The notes under the pieces: generated by a model
What the model was told of the DNA's origin: nothing
Database searches by the model: none
The model's input: only the letters and a program-made list of their open reading frames with translations
Made by a program: the position numbers and the translations under genes
In this document: positions 1 to 5,594 of the stretch, piece by piece
Layout of the letters: each line of letters starts with the position of its first letter
Numbering within the stretch: position 1 is the first letter of the stretch
Assembly: GCA_035317605.1 (NCBI GenBank)
Contig: DATHGT010000101.1
Coordinates: 1 to 8,350, forward strand
Length of the DNA: 8,350 nucleotides
Reading direction: 5' to 3'
Source: DATHGT01 sp035317605
GTDB taxonomy: Bacteria > Methylomirabilota > Methylomirabilia > Rokubacteriales > CSP1-6

Positions 1-534
1 GTCTGGTACGTTCGGGTGTGCCGCGAGCGCAGGCACGACAGCTTCGAGAACCTGTTCGAGCTGGAGGCTTTCGTCGAGCGGCTGACAGCCGAGCGCGGGT
101 CCGAGGTGGCCCGGTCGGAGGGGGCCGATGCCTTCCTCAACCGATGGAGACGGCTGGGCGAGAGCGTGCCGATCGGCCGACCCGAGCGGAGCAGGATCGA
201 GGCCCGGATCGCCTACAACCTCGACCAGCTGCGTCGGATCAAACAGGACAAGCTGGCCTTCGTCGAGCAACCGAGTCGTCTCCGAGCCGAGATCGAGTAC
301 CGGATCGACGAGAGCAGCGACGAGGTCCTTCACCTGGTCGAGAGATACGCCGATTTCTACCGTCGTGATCCGAACTACTACTATCTCAACCGCGTCGCCA
401 AGTGGGCGCGGCACCTGGCGGCGGGAGCGGGGGCGTGGAAGAAGCGAAGGCCCCTACGGCTCGACGATCTGCCTGAGCCGATCTACGTCACCTCGATCCA
501 TCCTCCTTTGTGGCGCTCGGGCCGGGACGACTGA
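1..534 (+). CDS. Hypothetical charged, mostly helical protein, probably 5'-incomplete
   Basis: I do not recognise the family. The frame is open from the first base of the window. The first possible start is GTG at 16, which has no Shine-Dalgarno sequence, so the true start probably lies outside the window. From GTG 16 the product is 172 residues, rich in Arg and Glu and predicted mainly helical, with a tyrosine cluster (RRDPNYYYLNRVAKW, about residues 118-132) and a basic patch (KKRRPLRL). It has no signal peptide or membrane segment. The TGA stop at 532-534 is two bases before a GTG (537) that may be the ancestral start of the next gene, so the two were probably one operon. The function is unknown; the reading frame itself is credible because it uses GC-rich third positions throughout. 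Confidence 0.6.
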   Translation, partial: VWYVRVCRERRHDSFENLFELEAFVERLTAERGSEVARSEGADAFLNRWRRLGESVPIGRPERSRIEARIAYNLDQLRRIKQDKLAFVEQPSRLRAEIEYRIDESSDEVLHLVERYADFYRRDPNYYYLNRVAKWARHLAAGAGAWKKRRPLRLDDLPEPIYVTSIHPPLWRSGRDD

Positions 535-597
535 TCGTGCAATCAGCCGCCGAGCGACTCCTCGAGGCGATCGGCGCTCCATGTAGTCGGGGACAAC

Positions 598-1224
598 GTG
601 GAGGTGGCTGCTCGCTATGAAGCGGAGCTGCGACTCTGCGTCGAGGGAGGGAAGCTCATCGAGGCAGAGGGCTGGGGCAACGTCGCCCGCCATTGTCTCG
701 TGCAGGCGTCGGCCGCCGAGGCACTCGCAACGCTGCTGCGGCTGGGAGCGCGCGAGAGGACCCGCCTCGCGCGCACGGCGGCCTCACACGACTGGAGAAA
801 GCGTCTCGACAAGCGCCCGGGCCATTTCACGACGAGTGAGGTCGAGCGAGCGAATCGATTGTGCGCGGAAGTCGAGCCCGATGCGGAGCTGATGCGAGCC
901 ACACACCCTCGCTTCCTGCCGGTCTTCTTCAGCGGGGAGGCAACGTTGCTCCAGATGATTCAGTTCTACATTGATGACATCACCCGCAACGACGAGATCG
1001 TGCGGCTAGTGGATCGAATCGTCGACGTTCAACAACGCGATCCCAGTCCCGACCCGGCCGTCGACGAAATGCTCGGGCGGTCGTACTGGGAAGCCGAGCG
1101 TATCGCCGGCGATGCCGTCGAGGCGCTGCTCTTTTCGATCCTCGGCGACTTTGGGGTCGGTATCGATCGACCCGAAAACATTCCACTCCTGATCGCGTCT
1201 TTGGTGCCCGTCCGCCCCCGCTGA
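598..1224 (+). CDS. HD-domain phosphohydrolase-like protein, N-terminus possibly frameshifted
   Basis: This is a likely metal-binding HD-superfamily protein. Numbered from GTG 598, the H...HD...D pattern can be read: His32 in NVARHCLVQ, His64-Asp65 in AASHDWRKRL, and Asp126/Asp127 in QFYIDDITRNDEIV. The HDW motif followed by a YIDDI helix is typical of small cytosolic HD hydrolases, whose substrates (nucleotides or other phosphate esters) cannot be told from sequence. The product is 208 residues. GTG 598 is the only usable start in this frame after the preceding stop, and its ribosome site is weak. Upstream, GTG 537 in another frame reads VQSAAERLLEAIGAP, which looks like the proper first helix of such a protein. 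The present frame just before 598 reads HVVGDNVEVAARYEAEL, its natural continuation. A frameshift near 579 is therefore likely. The gene probably belongs with the upstream gene. The HD assignment is fairly sure; the substrate is unknown. Confidence 0.68.
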   Translation: MEVAARYEAELRLCVEGGKLIEAEGWGNVARHCLVQASAAEALATLLRLGARERTRLARTAASHDWRKRLDKRPGHFTTSEVERANRLCAEVEPDAELMRATHPRFLPVFFSGEATLLQMIQFYIDDITRNDEIVRLVDRIVDVQQRDPSPDPAVDEMLGRSYWEAERIAGDAVEALLFSILGDFGVGIDRPENIPLLIASLVPVRPR

Positions 1225-1263
1225 CCGCCAGCAGTCTCTGCCTCGCAAAATAAGCGTGAATCC

Positions 1264-1346
1264 ACCGGCGCAAGGACCCTCCTAACGGTGAGACGCCGGT
1301 CATCCTATGGGTGATCGAACAACCGTGGGGCGTGAGCCCCTGGAGG
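1264..1346 (+). promoter_or_regulatory. Structured mRNA leader with candidate Shine-Dalgarno sequestration
   Basis: The leader of the secreted propeller/collagen gene holds three hairpins. A perfect 7-bp stem pairs ACCGGCG (1264-1270) with CGCCGGT (1294-1300). An overlapping 8-bp stem (1298-1305 with 1309-1316, two G-U pairs, TAT loop) cannot form at the same time. A 5-bp GGGGC/GCCCC stem closed by a GTGA (GNRA-type) tetraloop lies at 1327-1340. The ribosome site GGAGG (1342-1346) follows directly, 7 nt before ATG 1354. CCTCC at 1278-1282, in the loop of the first stem, is its exact complement. These pairings are read from the sequence; switching or ligand control is inference, and no known riboswitch class was recognised. 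Confidence 0.4.
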
Positions 1347-1353
1347 TGGCGAC

Positions 1354-2679
1354 ATGACGATTCATGGTGAACGGCGTCGAACGGCGAACGCTCGCTCGAT
1401 GCGAACGTTGCTCGGGGCGGTGATGCTGGCGGCGTTCGTCAGCGCGGCAGCCGGCGAGGTCGCGGCCGTAACCCTCCGCGCCGGCGACATTCTGGTCGCG
1501 GACCTGAACGCTTTTGGAGGGGGCGGGGGCGTGATTCACGTCGACAGGGCGACCGGTGTCCAGACAGTGGTCGCCTCGGGAGGCAACTTCACTGGTCCGG
1601 CCGGCGTGGCGCTTGCGGCGAACGGTGACGTGCTCGTCGCGAACGCCGGAGGCGCGGGACCGGGGAGCATCATACGGATCGATCCTTCGAACGGCAACCA
1701 GACCATCGTCGCCTCCGGCGGGAGCTTGCGCAATCCGGTCTGCCTCGCCATCGCAGCGAACGGGGACCTATTCGTCGGAGACGGCGACAACGGCATTATC
1801 CGCATCAACTCCTCGACCGGCAATCAGACCGTCATCCGCGCTCTTCGGGGTCCGAGCGGCATCGCCATCGCCGCCAACGGCGACCTCCTCGTGGCCGCCG
1901 CTGACGGCATCGTCCGCGTCGATCCGAACACCGGCGCGCAGACGACCGTGGCCTCGGGCGGCAGCCTAACGAATCCGAGCGGGATTGCCGTCGCCGCGAG
2001 CGGGGACGCGCTCGTGGCCGACTTCGGCCCCGGTGGCGTCGTCCGCGTCAACCTGACCACGGGCAGCCAGACGACCATTTCCTCCGGCGGCAGCTTTGTT
2101 GCGCTGAATAGCCTCGCGGTCGCCGCGAATGGAGATGTCTTCGTCGTCGACCAGAATGCCTTCGGCGGCAGTGGCGGAGTCATCCGCGTCGATTCCAGTA
2201 GCGGAGCCCAGACGACGGTGTCGTCCGACGGGTTTTTCGTCGACCCAGTGGGCATTGCCGTGGTGCCCGCTGCTGCTACGAGCTGTGACGCACTGCTGTT
2301 CTGCTTGGCAAATCTCCCCGCGGATCAGCTCGACCGCCTGCGTGGTCCTCAGGGGCCCTCGGGTCCCATTGGCCCACAAGGCATCCAAGGCCCGAAAGGC
2401 GATTCCGGCCAGCCGGGGCTGGCGGGACCGGCAGGACCGGCAGGCCCCGAGGGCATCCAGGGGCCGAGGGGTGAAACCGGTCCTCAGGGGCCTGTCGGTC
2501 CGGCGGGGCCTCAGGGTCCCACCGGCACATCGGACTTGCCTGCTGGCACGATCGTGATGTTGCGGGGGGGAACGCTACCGCCAGCCGGCTGGACCTTTCT
2601 GGGTCAGAAGGAGGAGATGGTCAAGTCTCCCGGGCAGCCACCCATTCGCATGACGTTTGACGTGTACGTCAAGCGATAG
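1354..2679 (+). CDS. Secreted six-repeat beta-propeller protein with collagen-like stalk
   Basis: This 441-residue exported protein probably acts at the cell surface or outside the cell. ATG 1354 is preceded by GGAGG with 7-nt spacing. A basic N-terminus (RRRTANARSMR) and a hydrophobic stretch (LLGAVMLAAFVS, residues 19-30) ending near EVAA form a Sec signal peptide; Met16 is an alternative start. Residues 46-305 hold six repeats of 39-47 residues, each like ILVAD...GGVIRVD..TG.QT.VASGG....P.GIAVAANGD, which resembles NHL/SMP-30-type propeller blades. A short linker with Cys311 and Cys317 follows, then 20 unbroken Gly-X-Y triplets (331-391). The C-terminus, LPAGTIVMLRGGTLPPAGW, resembles the P-x-G...P-x-G-W motif of phage tail-collar proteins. 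A propeller head on a trimeric collagen stalk suggests binding or adhesion; no catalytic residues are evident. The gene stands alone, between its own leader and two downstream hairpins. Confidence 0.85.
   Translation: MTIHGERRRTANARSMRTLLGAVMLAAFVSAAAGEVAAVTLRAGDILVADLNAFGGGGGVIHVDRATGVQTVVASGGNFTGPAGVALAANGDVLVANAGGAGPGSIIRIDPSNGNQTIVASGGSLRNPVCLAIAANGDLFVGDGDNGIIRINSSTGNQTVIRALRGPSGIAIAANGDLLVAAADGIVRVDPNTGAQTTVASGGSLTNPSGIAVAASGDALVADFGPGGVVRVNLTTGSQTTISSGGSFVALNSLAVAANGDVFVVDQNAFGGSGGVIRVDSSSGAQTTVSSDGFFVDPVGIAVVPAAATSCDALLFCLANLPADQLDRLRGPQGPSGPIGPQGIQGPKGDSGQPGLAGPAGPAGPEGIQGPRGETGPQGPVGPAGPQGPTGTSDLPAGTIVMLRGGTLPPAGWTFLGQKEEMVKSPGQPPIRMTFDVYVKR
1489..2268 (+). repeat. Six tandem propeller-blade repeats within the secreted protein
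   Basis: Six degenerate coding repeats start at residues 46, 93, 139, 178, 219 and 262 of the protein, with lengths of 47, 46, 39, 41, 43 and 44 residues. Each contains an LVAD-like strand, a GG.IRVD strand, TG.QTTVASGG and an AANGD-type turn. The unequal lengths come from glycine-rich loops after the first strand (NAFGGGGG, AGGAGPG, NAFGGSGG). Blades 1 and 6 share the NAFGG insert, which may mark where the ring closes or a blade duplication. Confidence 0.75.
2344..2526 (+). repeat. Collagen-like Gly-X-Y repeat, 20 triplets
   Basis: Uninterrupted GXY triplets run from GPQGPSGPI to GPQGPTG, with a final glycine. Proline is frequent in X, and charged triplets (GPK GDS, GPE, GPR GET) are placed as in other bacterial collagen-like proteins, where they help register a trimer. 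Bacterial triple helices form without hydroxyproline, so a trimeric stalk is expected. Confidence 0.9.
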
Positions 2680-2698
2680 GGCCCCGGCCGACTGGTCG

Positions 2699-2721
2699 CG
2701 ACGATGAGCTTCATCTAGTCG
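2699..2721 (+). terminator. Hairpin 19 nt after the propeller/collagen stop
   Basis: CGACGATGA (2699-2707) pairs with TCATC (2711-2715) and GTCG (2718-2721), giving nine base pairs with a TA bulge and a GCT loop. There is no T tract, so it is either a non-canonical terminator or a 3'-end stability element for the preceding mRNA. Confidence 0.35.
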
Positions 2722-2727
2722 TGCAGG

Positions 2728-2769
2728 GGGGATCGGCGGAACCCGAAAGCGGCTGGGTCTCCGATCCCC
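2728..2769 (+). terminator. Long imperfect hairpin, terminator-like without T tract
   Basis: GGGGATCGG (2728-2736) and CCGATCCCC (2761-2769) are perfect 9-nt inverted repeats. Inside them ACCC (2741-2744) can pair with GGGT (2755-2758). No T-run follows on either strand. It may act with the preceding hairpin to end transcription, or be a structured RNA or mobile-element end. Confidence 0.4.
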
Positions 2770-2988
2770 GCGCCGCAGCGGCCAGAGTTCTGCAACCGAT
2801 GCACACGGCTGAGAGGTTACGGCAGCGCGACCGCACGCGCTCTTGCGCTATCCTGCGCTGAACGACCCGCGAACCGCGATGACCTCGCGTCCGCTCCTGT
2901 CGCGAGAGTGCGTCTATGTCGTGAGCCAGGTCATGGCGACAGTGCAACCGGCTCAGGTAGTTACGAGCAAGTGCGCGGAAAACAAAGA

Positions 2989-3009
2989 GGGCCGGCTCGT
3001 CGCCGGCCC
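2989..3009 (-). terminator. Perfect 8-bp GC hairpin with T tract on the minus strand
   Basis: GGGCCGGC (2989-2996) and GCCGGCCC (3002-3009) form a perfect stem around TCGTC. On the left lies AAAACAAAGA, which reads as a T-rich tail (TCTTTGTTTT) on the minus strand, the layout of an intrinsic terminator for leftward transcription. The plus-strand side has no T tract because the tRNA-like segment begins 3 nt later. A bidirectional terminator whose right tail was replaced by recombination is one explanation. Confidence 0.5.
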
Positions 3010-3012
3010 AGC

Positions 3013-3057
3013 TTCGTAATCAGTAGGTCGCGGGTTCAACTCCCGCCCCCGGCTCCA
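3013..3057 (+). other. 3' half of tRNA-Thr(CGU): candidate att site of an integrated element
   Basis: The segment follows tRNA numbering exactly from position 32 to CCA. It has the anticodon loop TTCGTAA (3013-3019, anticodon CGT), the 3' anticodon strand TCAGT, variable AGGTC, T stem GCGGG, T loop TTCAACT, T stem CCCGC, acceptor strand CCCCGGC, discriminator T and CCA (3055-3057). The 5' partner strands (ACTGA, a D arm, GCCGGGG) are absent upstream, so this is not a functional tRNA. Tyrosine recombinases commonly use tRNA 3' halves beginning at the anticodon loop as attachment cores, leaving a partial copy at the distal element end. GTTTTAG follows, as often seen after genuine tRNA genes. 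In this orientation the element should lie to the left. Confidence 0.72.
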
Positions 3058-3209
3058 GTTTTAGCCCACTTGCGATATACCCGCCGGTTCGCCGACGTCG
3101 TTGTCCTGGAGTCTGGGTCGAATCACCGCGATCGCCGCCCGGTCTGTCGGTCCATGCGCGCGGCGAGATCGTTCATGATGCGCCTGATCGGCAGTCGGCG
3201 GCCGACGGG
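3058..3209. other. Non-coding stretch between tRNA fragment and toxin-antitoxin promoter
   Basis: No gene or strong structure is recognised on either strand. It begins with GTTTTAG directly after the tRNA CCA, which would fit the original downstream flank of a tRNA gene. Confidence 0.3.
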
Positions 3210-3238
3210 TTGACATAAAGACGATTCGTATTTACGTT
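3210..3238 (+). promoter_or_regulatory. Promoter and possible operator of the toxin-antitoxin pair
   Basis: A perfect -35 box TTGACA (3210-3215) lies 17 nt before a weak -10, TACGTT (3233-3238). Transcription would then begin about 3245, at or next to the antitoxin GTG (3246), implying a leaderless message; no Shine-Dalgarno sequence is present. The palindrome CGTA-TT-TACG (3227-3236) overlaps the -10 and is a plausible operator half-site pair for the ribbon-helix-helix antitoxin, as autoregulation is usual for such pairs. Confidence 0.45.
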
Positions 3239-3245
3239 GGACGCC

Positions 3246-3530
3246 GTGCCGCTCTTGAACGTGCGTCTGAGCCCCGACGATGCTCGACGGGCGGTCGAGC
3301 TGCGCAAGACGGGGGTCAAGATCTCGCGCATTGTGCGCGAAGCCATCCGCGCCGAGCACGACCGCCGGGTCAAGCGGTCTCGCGCACGGCAGGCGACGGC
3401 CGACATTCTGGCCGACATCTATGCTGCCCACCCGGATCCGCCACGTATGCCACGTCGAGCGTTCGACCTGCGGGATCGGAAGGCCGCGCGCGAGGCAATC
3501 CTAGGGAAGCTTCACCGGCGCCGACGGTGA
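3246..3530 (+). CDS. Ribbon-helix-helix antitoxin (VapB-like)
   Basis: This is the predicted antitoxin and autorepressor of the PIN toxin that follows. From GTG 3246 it is 94 residues. Residues 2-8 (PLLNVRL) form the DNA-contacting beta strand, residues 10-22 and 26-40 the two helices (DDARRAVELRKTG and ISRIVREAIRAEHDR), with the GVKIS turn between them, as in CopG/Arc-type proteins. The basic C-terminal half, including ILADIYAAHPDPPRMPRRAF, is expected to wrap the toxin. TTG 3237 would add three residues; GTG 3246 was preferred because it starts directly before the beta strand and fits a leaderless transcript. The TGA stop overlaps the toxin GTG by 4 nt, indicating translational coupling. 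RHH antitoxins paired with PIN toxins are well known; the assignment rests on fold pattern and context. Confidence 0.75.
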   Translation: MPLLNVRLSPDDARRAVELRKTGVKISRIVREAIRAEHDRRVKRSRARQATADILADIYAAHPDPPRMPRRAFDLRDRKAAREAILGKLHRRRR

Positions 3531-3940
3531 TTCTCGTCGACACCGCCCCCCTGGTGGCCCTGTGCGACCCCTCGGATGGCCTGCATACGACGGCGGCGCG
3601 CGATCTCCATCGGTTGCGTCGCCAGCCGTTGGTGGTATGTGCGCCCGTGCTCACCGAGACCTGCTTTCATCTCGCCCACGCCCCCCAGCGGCAGCGACTG
3701 CGCCGCCTCCTGACCGACTTTTCAGTCGTCCCGTACTCGAGTGACCGCGAGGGCGAGCTGTGGCTCGCCGTCCTCGAATGGCTCGCTCGTTACGCCGAGC
3801 ACGAACCCGACTTTGCCGACGGCTATCTCGCCGTGGTGTCCGGCCTCGAGCGGCGTTCCAGAGTCTGGACCTACGACAGCGAATTTCGGACTACGTGGCG
3901 CCGGATCGACGGAACGCGAATCCCCCTCGCCGTGAACTGA
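3527..3940 (+). CDS. PIN-domain ribonuclease toxin (VapC-like)
   Basis: This 137-residue protein is the full length of a PIN-domain toxin. The acidic residues that bind Mg2+/Mn2+ are visible: Asp5 in MILVDTAPLVALCD, Glu44 in VLTETCFHLA, Asp95/Asp98 in EPDFADGYLAVVSG and Asp117 in WTYDSEFR. VapC toxins cleave tRNA or rRNA at specific sites and are held inactive by their cognate antitoxin; the target here cannot be predicted. The start GTG 3527 lies within the antitoxin stop codon (GTGA overlap), so translation should be coupled. The pair sits about 190 nt to the right of the candidate attachment site. By the orientation of the tRNA fragment that would be outside the left-hand element, although a second element could place it inside. 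All catalytic positions are present, so the toxin appears intact. Confidence 0.85.
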   Translation: MILVDTAPLVALCDPSDGLHTTAARDLHRLRRQPLVVCAPVLTETCFHLAHAPQRQRLRRLLTDFSVVPYSSDREGELWLAVLEWLARYAEHEPDFADGYLAVVSGLERRSRVWTYDSEFRTTWRRIDGTRIPLAVN

Positions 3941-4007
3941 CTCCTCGTGCTTCGCGGCGGTCCTCCTGTCCGACGATCGGGCCCCCGGCGTTCATGCGCG
4001 CGGTCAG

Positions 4008-5440
4008 TTAGGTCGTCGGGCGGATGTTCTGGTTCAGGCGGAAGAAGTTGGTGGGGTCGTAGCGGTCCTTCAGCGCGACCAGGCGCGTGTGGGCGGGGCC
4101 GTAGGCGGACCGCACCGCCTCGGGGGTGGCGTCGGCGCCGAGGTAGTTGACGTAGGCGGCGCCGGAGGTGAACGGGCGCATCGCGTCCGTGGTGGCGCGC
4201 GCCCAGCGGACGTTGGCCTCGGCCGCCTCGGGCGGGAAGCCGCCGGCGATCACGATCAGGTCGAAGGGCGCCGCGCGATGGACGAACGCGGTCGCGTCGG
4301 CGGGGACGCGTCCCATGGCGCCGCCCAGGTGCTCGATGAAGATCCGCGAGAGCGGCGACGGGGTGGGGAAGTCGCAGTGCTCCAGCAGCGTGTCGATGAA
4401 GCGATCGCTGCCGAACGCCTCGCCGTCCAGGTAGCCGGTCTTGTAGTACCAGTTGCCCGGCGGGTTGGTGGCGTCGAACATCGTCTGTAGAGCACCATAG
4501 GTCATGGGGCGCACGCTGTCGAGGATCGGCGAGCCCAGGCGCCGGAGCGGCGCGATCACCCGCTCGCCCTCGTCCAGCGCGCCGCTCCAGCACAGCGCGA
4601 CGGCCATGACCGGGTGCCGTCGAACCAGGTCGTGATCAGGATGCCCACGGTCAGATCGTCCGGCGCCGTGGACGCCAGGTCACGATAGGACTCTAGAATT
4701 TCCCGGCCCCGGCTCAGCGGATAGAGCAGCAGGCCCGCGAGGATCGTGCCGAGCGGGTGCAGATCGAACTCGAACGTGGTCACGACGCCGAAGTTGCCGC
4801 CGCCGCCCCGCACGCCCCAGAACAGCTCGGGGTTCTCCTCGGCGCTGGCCCGCACGAGCGCCCCGTCGGCCGTGACCAGCTCGACGGCCGCCAGGTTGTC
4901 GCAGGCCAAGCCGTGCTTGCGCATGAGCCAGCCGTGACCGCCGCCCAGCGTGAGGCCGGCCACACCGGTCGTCGAGATGATCCCGCCCGTGGTGGCCAGC
5001 CCGTGACGTTGCGTCGCGACGTCCAACTCGCCCCAGGTGAGCCCGGGCCCCGCGGTCAGCCGAGCCCGCGCGGCGTCGACCCGCGCCGTCTTCAGCGCGG
5101 AGAGGTCGATCATGAGGCCGCCCTCGCAGACGGCGTGCCCGGTCACGTTGTGGCCGCCGCCGCGCACGGAGACCAGCAGGTCGTGCTCGCGGGCGTAACC
5201 GACCGCGGCGCGCACGTCGTCGGCGCCGGCGCAGCAGGCGATCAGCGCGGGCCGCCGATCGATGGCGCGGTTCCAGATCAGCCGCGCCTCGTCATACCCC
5301 TCGTCGCCCGATCGCAGCAGACGGCCCCTGAGGCGCTTGGCGAGATCCTGGACGGCATCCTCGCTCAGCTCGAGGCGCCCGCCGAGCGTCACGACCTCGA
5401 TCACGGGCGGAGCATAGTCGGCGCTGATGCCGAGAGTCAA
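4008..5440 (-). pseudogene. FAD-linked oxidase, berberine-bridge type, split by one-base deletion
   Basis: Two overlapping minus-strand frames (5440-4556 and 4607-4008) encode the two halves of one FAD-dependent oxidoreductase. The first holds the PP-loop/FAD domain: SVRGGGHNVTGHAV with His97 as the probable 8-alpha-histidyl FAD link, TTGGIISTTGVAGLTLGGGHG, and NPELFWGVRGGGGNFGVV. The second ends in the BBE domain signature AAYVNYLG, with YDPTNFFRLNQNI near the C-terminus. The break lies at GGG 4612-4614. Adding one G on the plus strand restores DGTPVMAVALCWSG, the normal family reading, and a product of about 477 residues, a usual size. The Cys that makes a second flavin bond in bicovalent members is Ser156 here. 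The start is uncertain: TTG 5440 is the most upstream; GTG 5404 or 5392 fit the family better. The substrate is unknown. It converges on the toxin gene and diverges from the formyltransferase. A sequencing error is possible. Confidence 0.85.
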
Positions 5441-5594
5441 CTCGAGCCGCTCGTGGCGCCGGCTCTCCAGCGCCCGCGCTCGAGAATCGCAATTCCGTCG
5501 TCCGGGAATGTCGCTTGGCTATACAGTGTTTGACCATGGGGACCGGCCGGCGACGGCATCGATCCCGCCTCAGGGGCCGGGCCGAGGACGAGGC
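5441..5594 (+). promoter_or_regulatory. Divergent intergenic region with weak -10 candidate
   Basis: This space separates the minus-strand oxidase from the plus-strand formyltransferase and should hold both promoters. On the plus strand TATACA (5520-5525) resembles a -10 box, but no good -35 is placed correctly (TTCCGT at 5493 gives a 21-nt spacer). GAGG repeats at 5584-5587 and 5590-5593 provide the ribosome site for GTG 5595. The frame is open upstream of 5595, but the 56 extra residues are low-complexity and do not resemble the family. Confidence 0.3.

Larger units (their letters stand above)
2680..3012. other. Gene-poor stretch after the propeller/collagen gene
   Basis: I see no convincing gene here on either strand. 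It holds two hairpins just after the stop codon (2699-2721 and 2728-2769) and a perfect GC hairpin at its right edge (2989-3009). The 49-residue-scale reading frames present lack ribosome sites and family resemblance. If the tRNA fragment that follows is an attachment site, this is the terminal, non-coding edge of the inserted element. Confidence 0.4.

Noticed and set aside
1240..1316. Resemblance to a cyclic-di-GMP (GEMM-I) riboswitch
   Set aside because: GGCGCAAGG and CCTAAC recall conserved GEMM pieces, but the GNRA hairpin and receptor layout are not in the expected order. Only a covariance-model search could rescue it.
2951..2968. GCTC-AGGTAGTTAC-GAGC, a D-arm-like hairpin upstream of the tRNA fragment
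   Set aside because: The nine bases before it do not match the acceptor partner of CCCCGGC, no ACTGA anticodon strand follows, and 44 nt separate it from the anticodon loop. It cannot be folded into the same tRNA, so it is treated as chance.
2879..3019. 46-residue plus-strand reading frame ending inside the tRNA fragment
   Set aside because: It has no ribosome site and no recognisable motif, and its stop is supplied by the anticodon loop. It is not convincing as a gene or as an integrase tail.
2908..3213. 101-residue plus-strand frame
   Set aside because: It reads straight through the GC hairpin and the tRNA fragment and has no protein-like features.
3123..3431. 102-residue minus-strand frame across the antitoxin region
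   Set aside because: It is antisense to the ribbon-helix-helix gene and its promoter; the plus-strand product has clear family features.
4757..5533. 258-residue plus-strand frame opposite the oxidase
   Set aside because: It is a GC-rich shadow of the FAD-binding domain, with low-complexity composition and no motifs.
5427..5594. 56-residue N-terminal extension of the formyltransferase
   Set aside because: The added residues are Arg/Ser/Pro-rich and non-homologous-looking; the Rossmann strand and ribosome site support GTG 5595.
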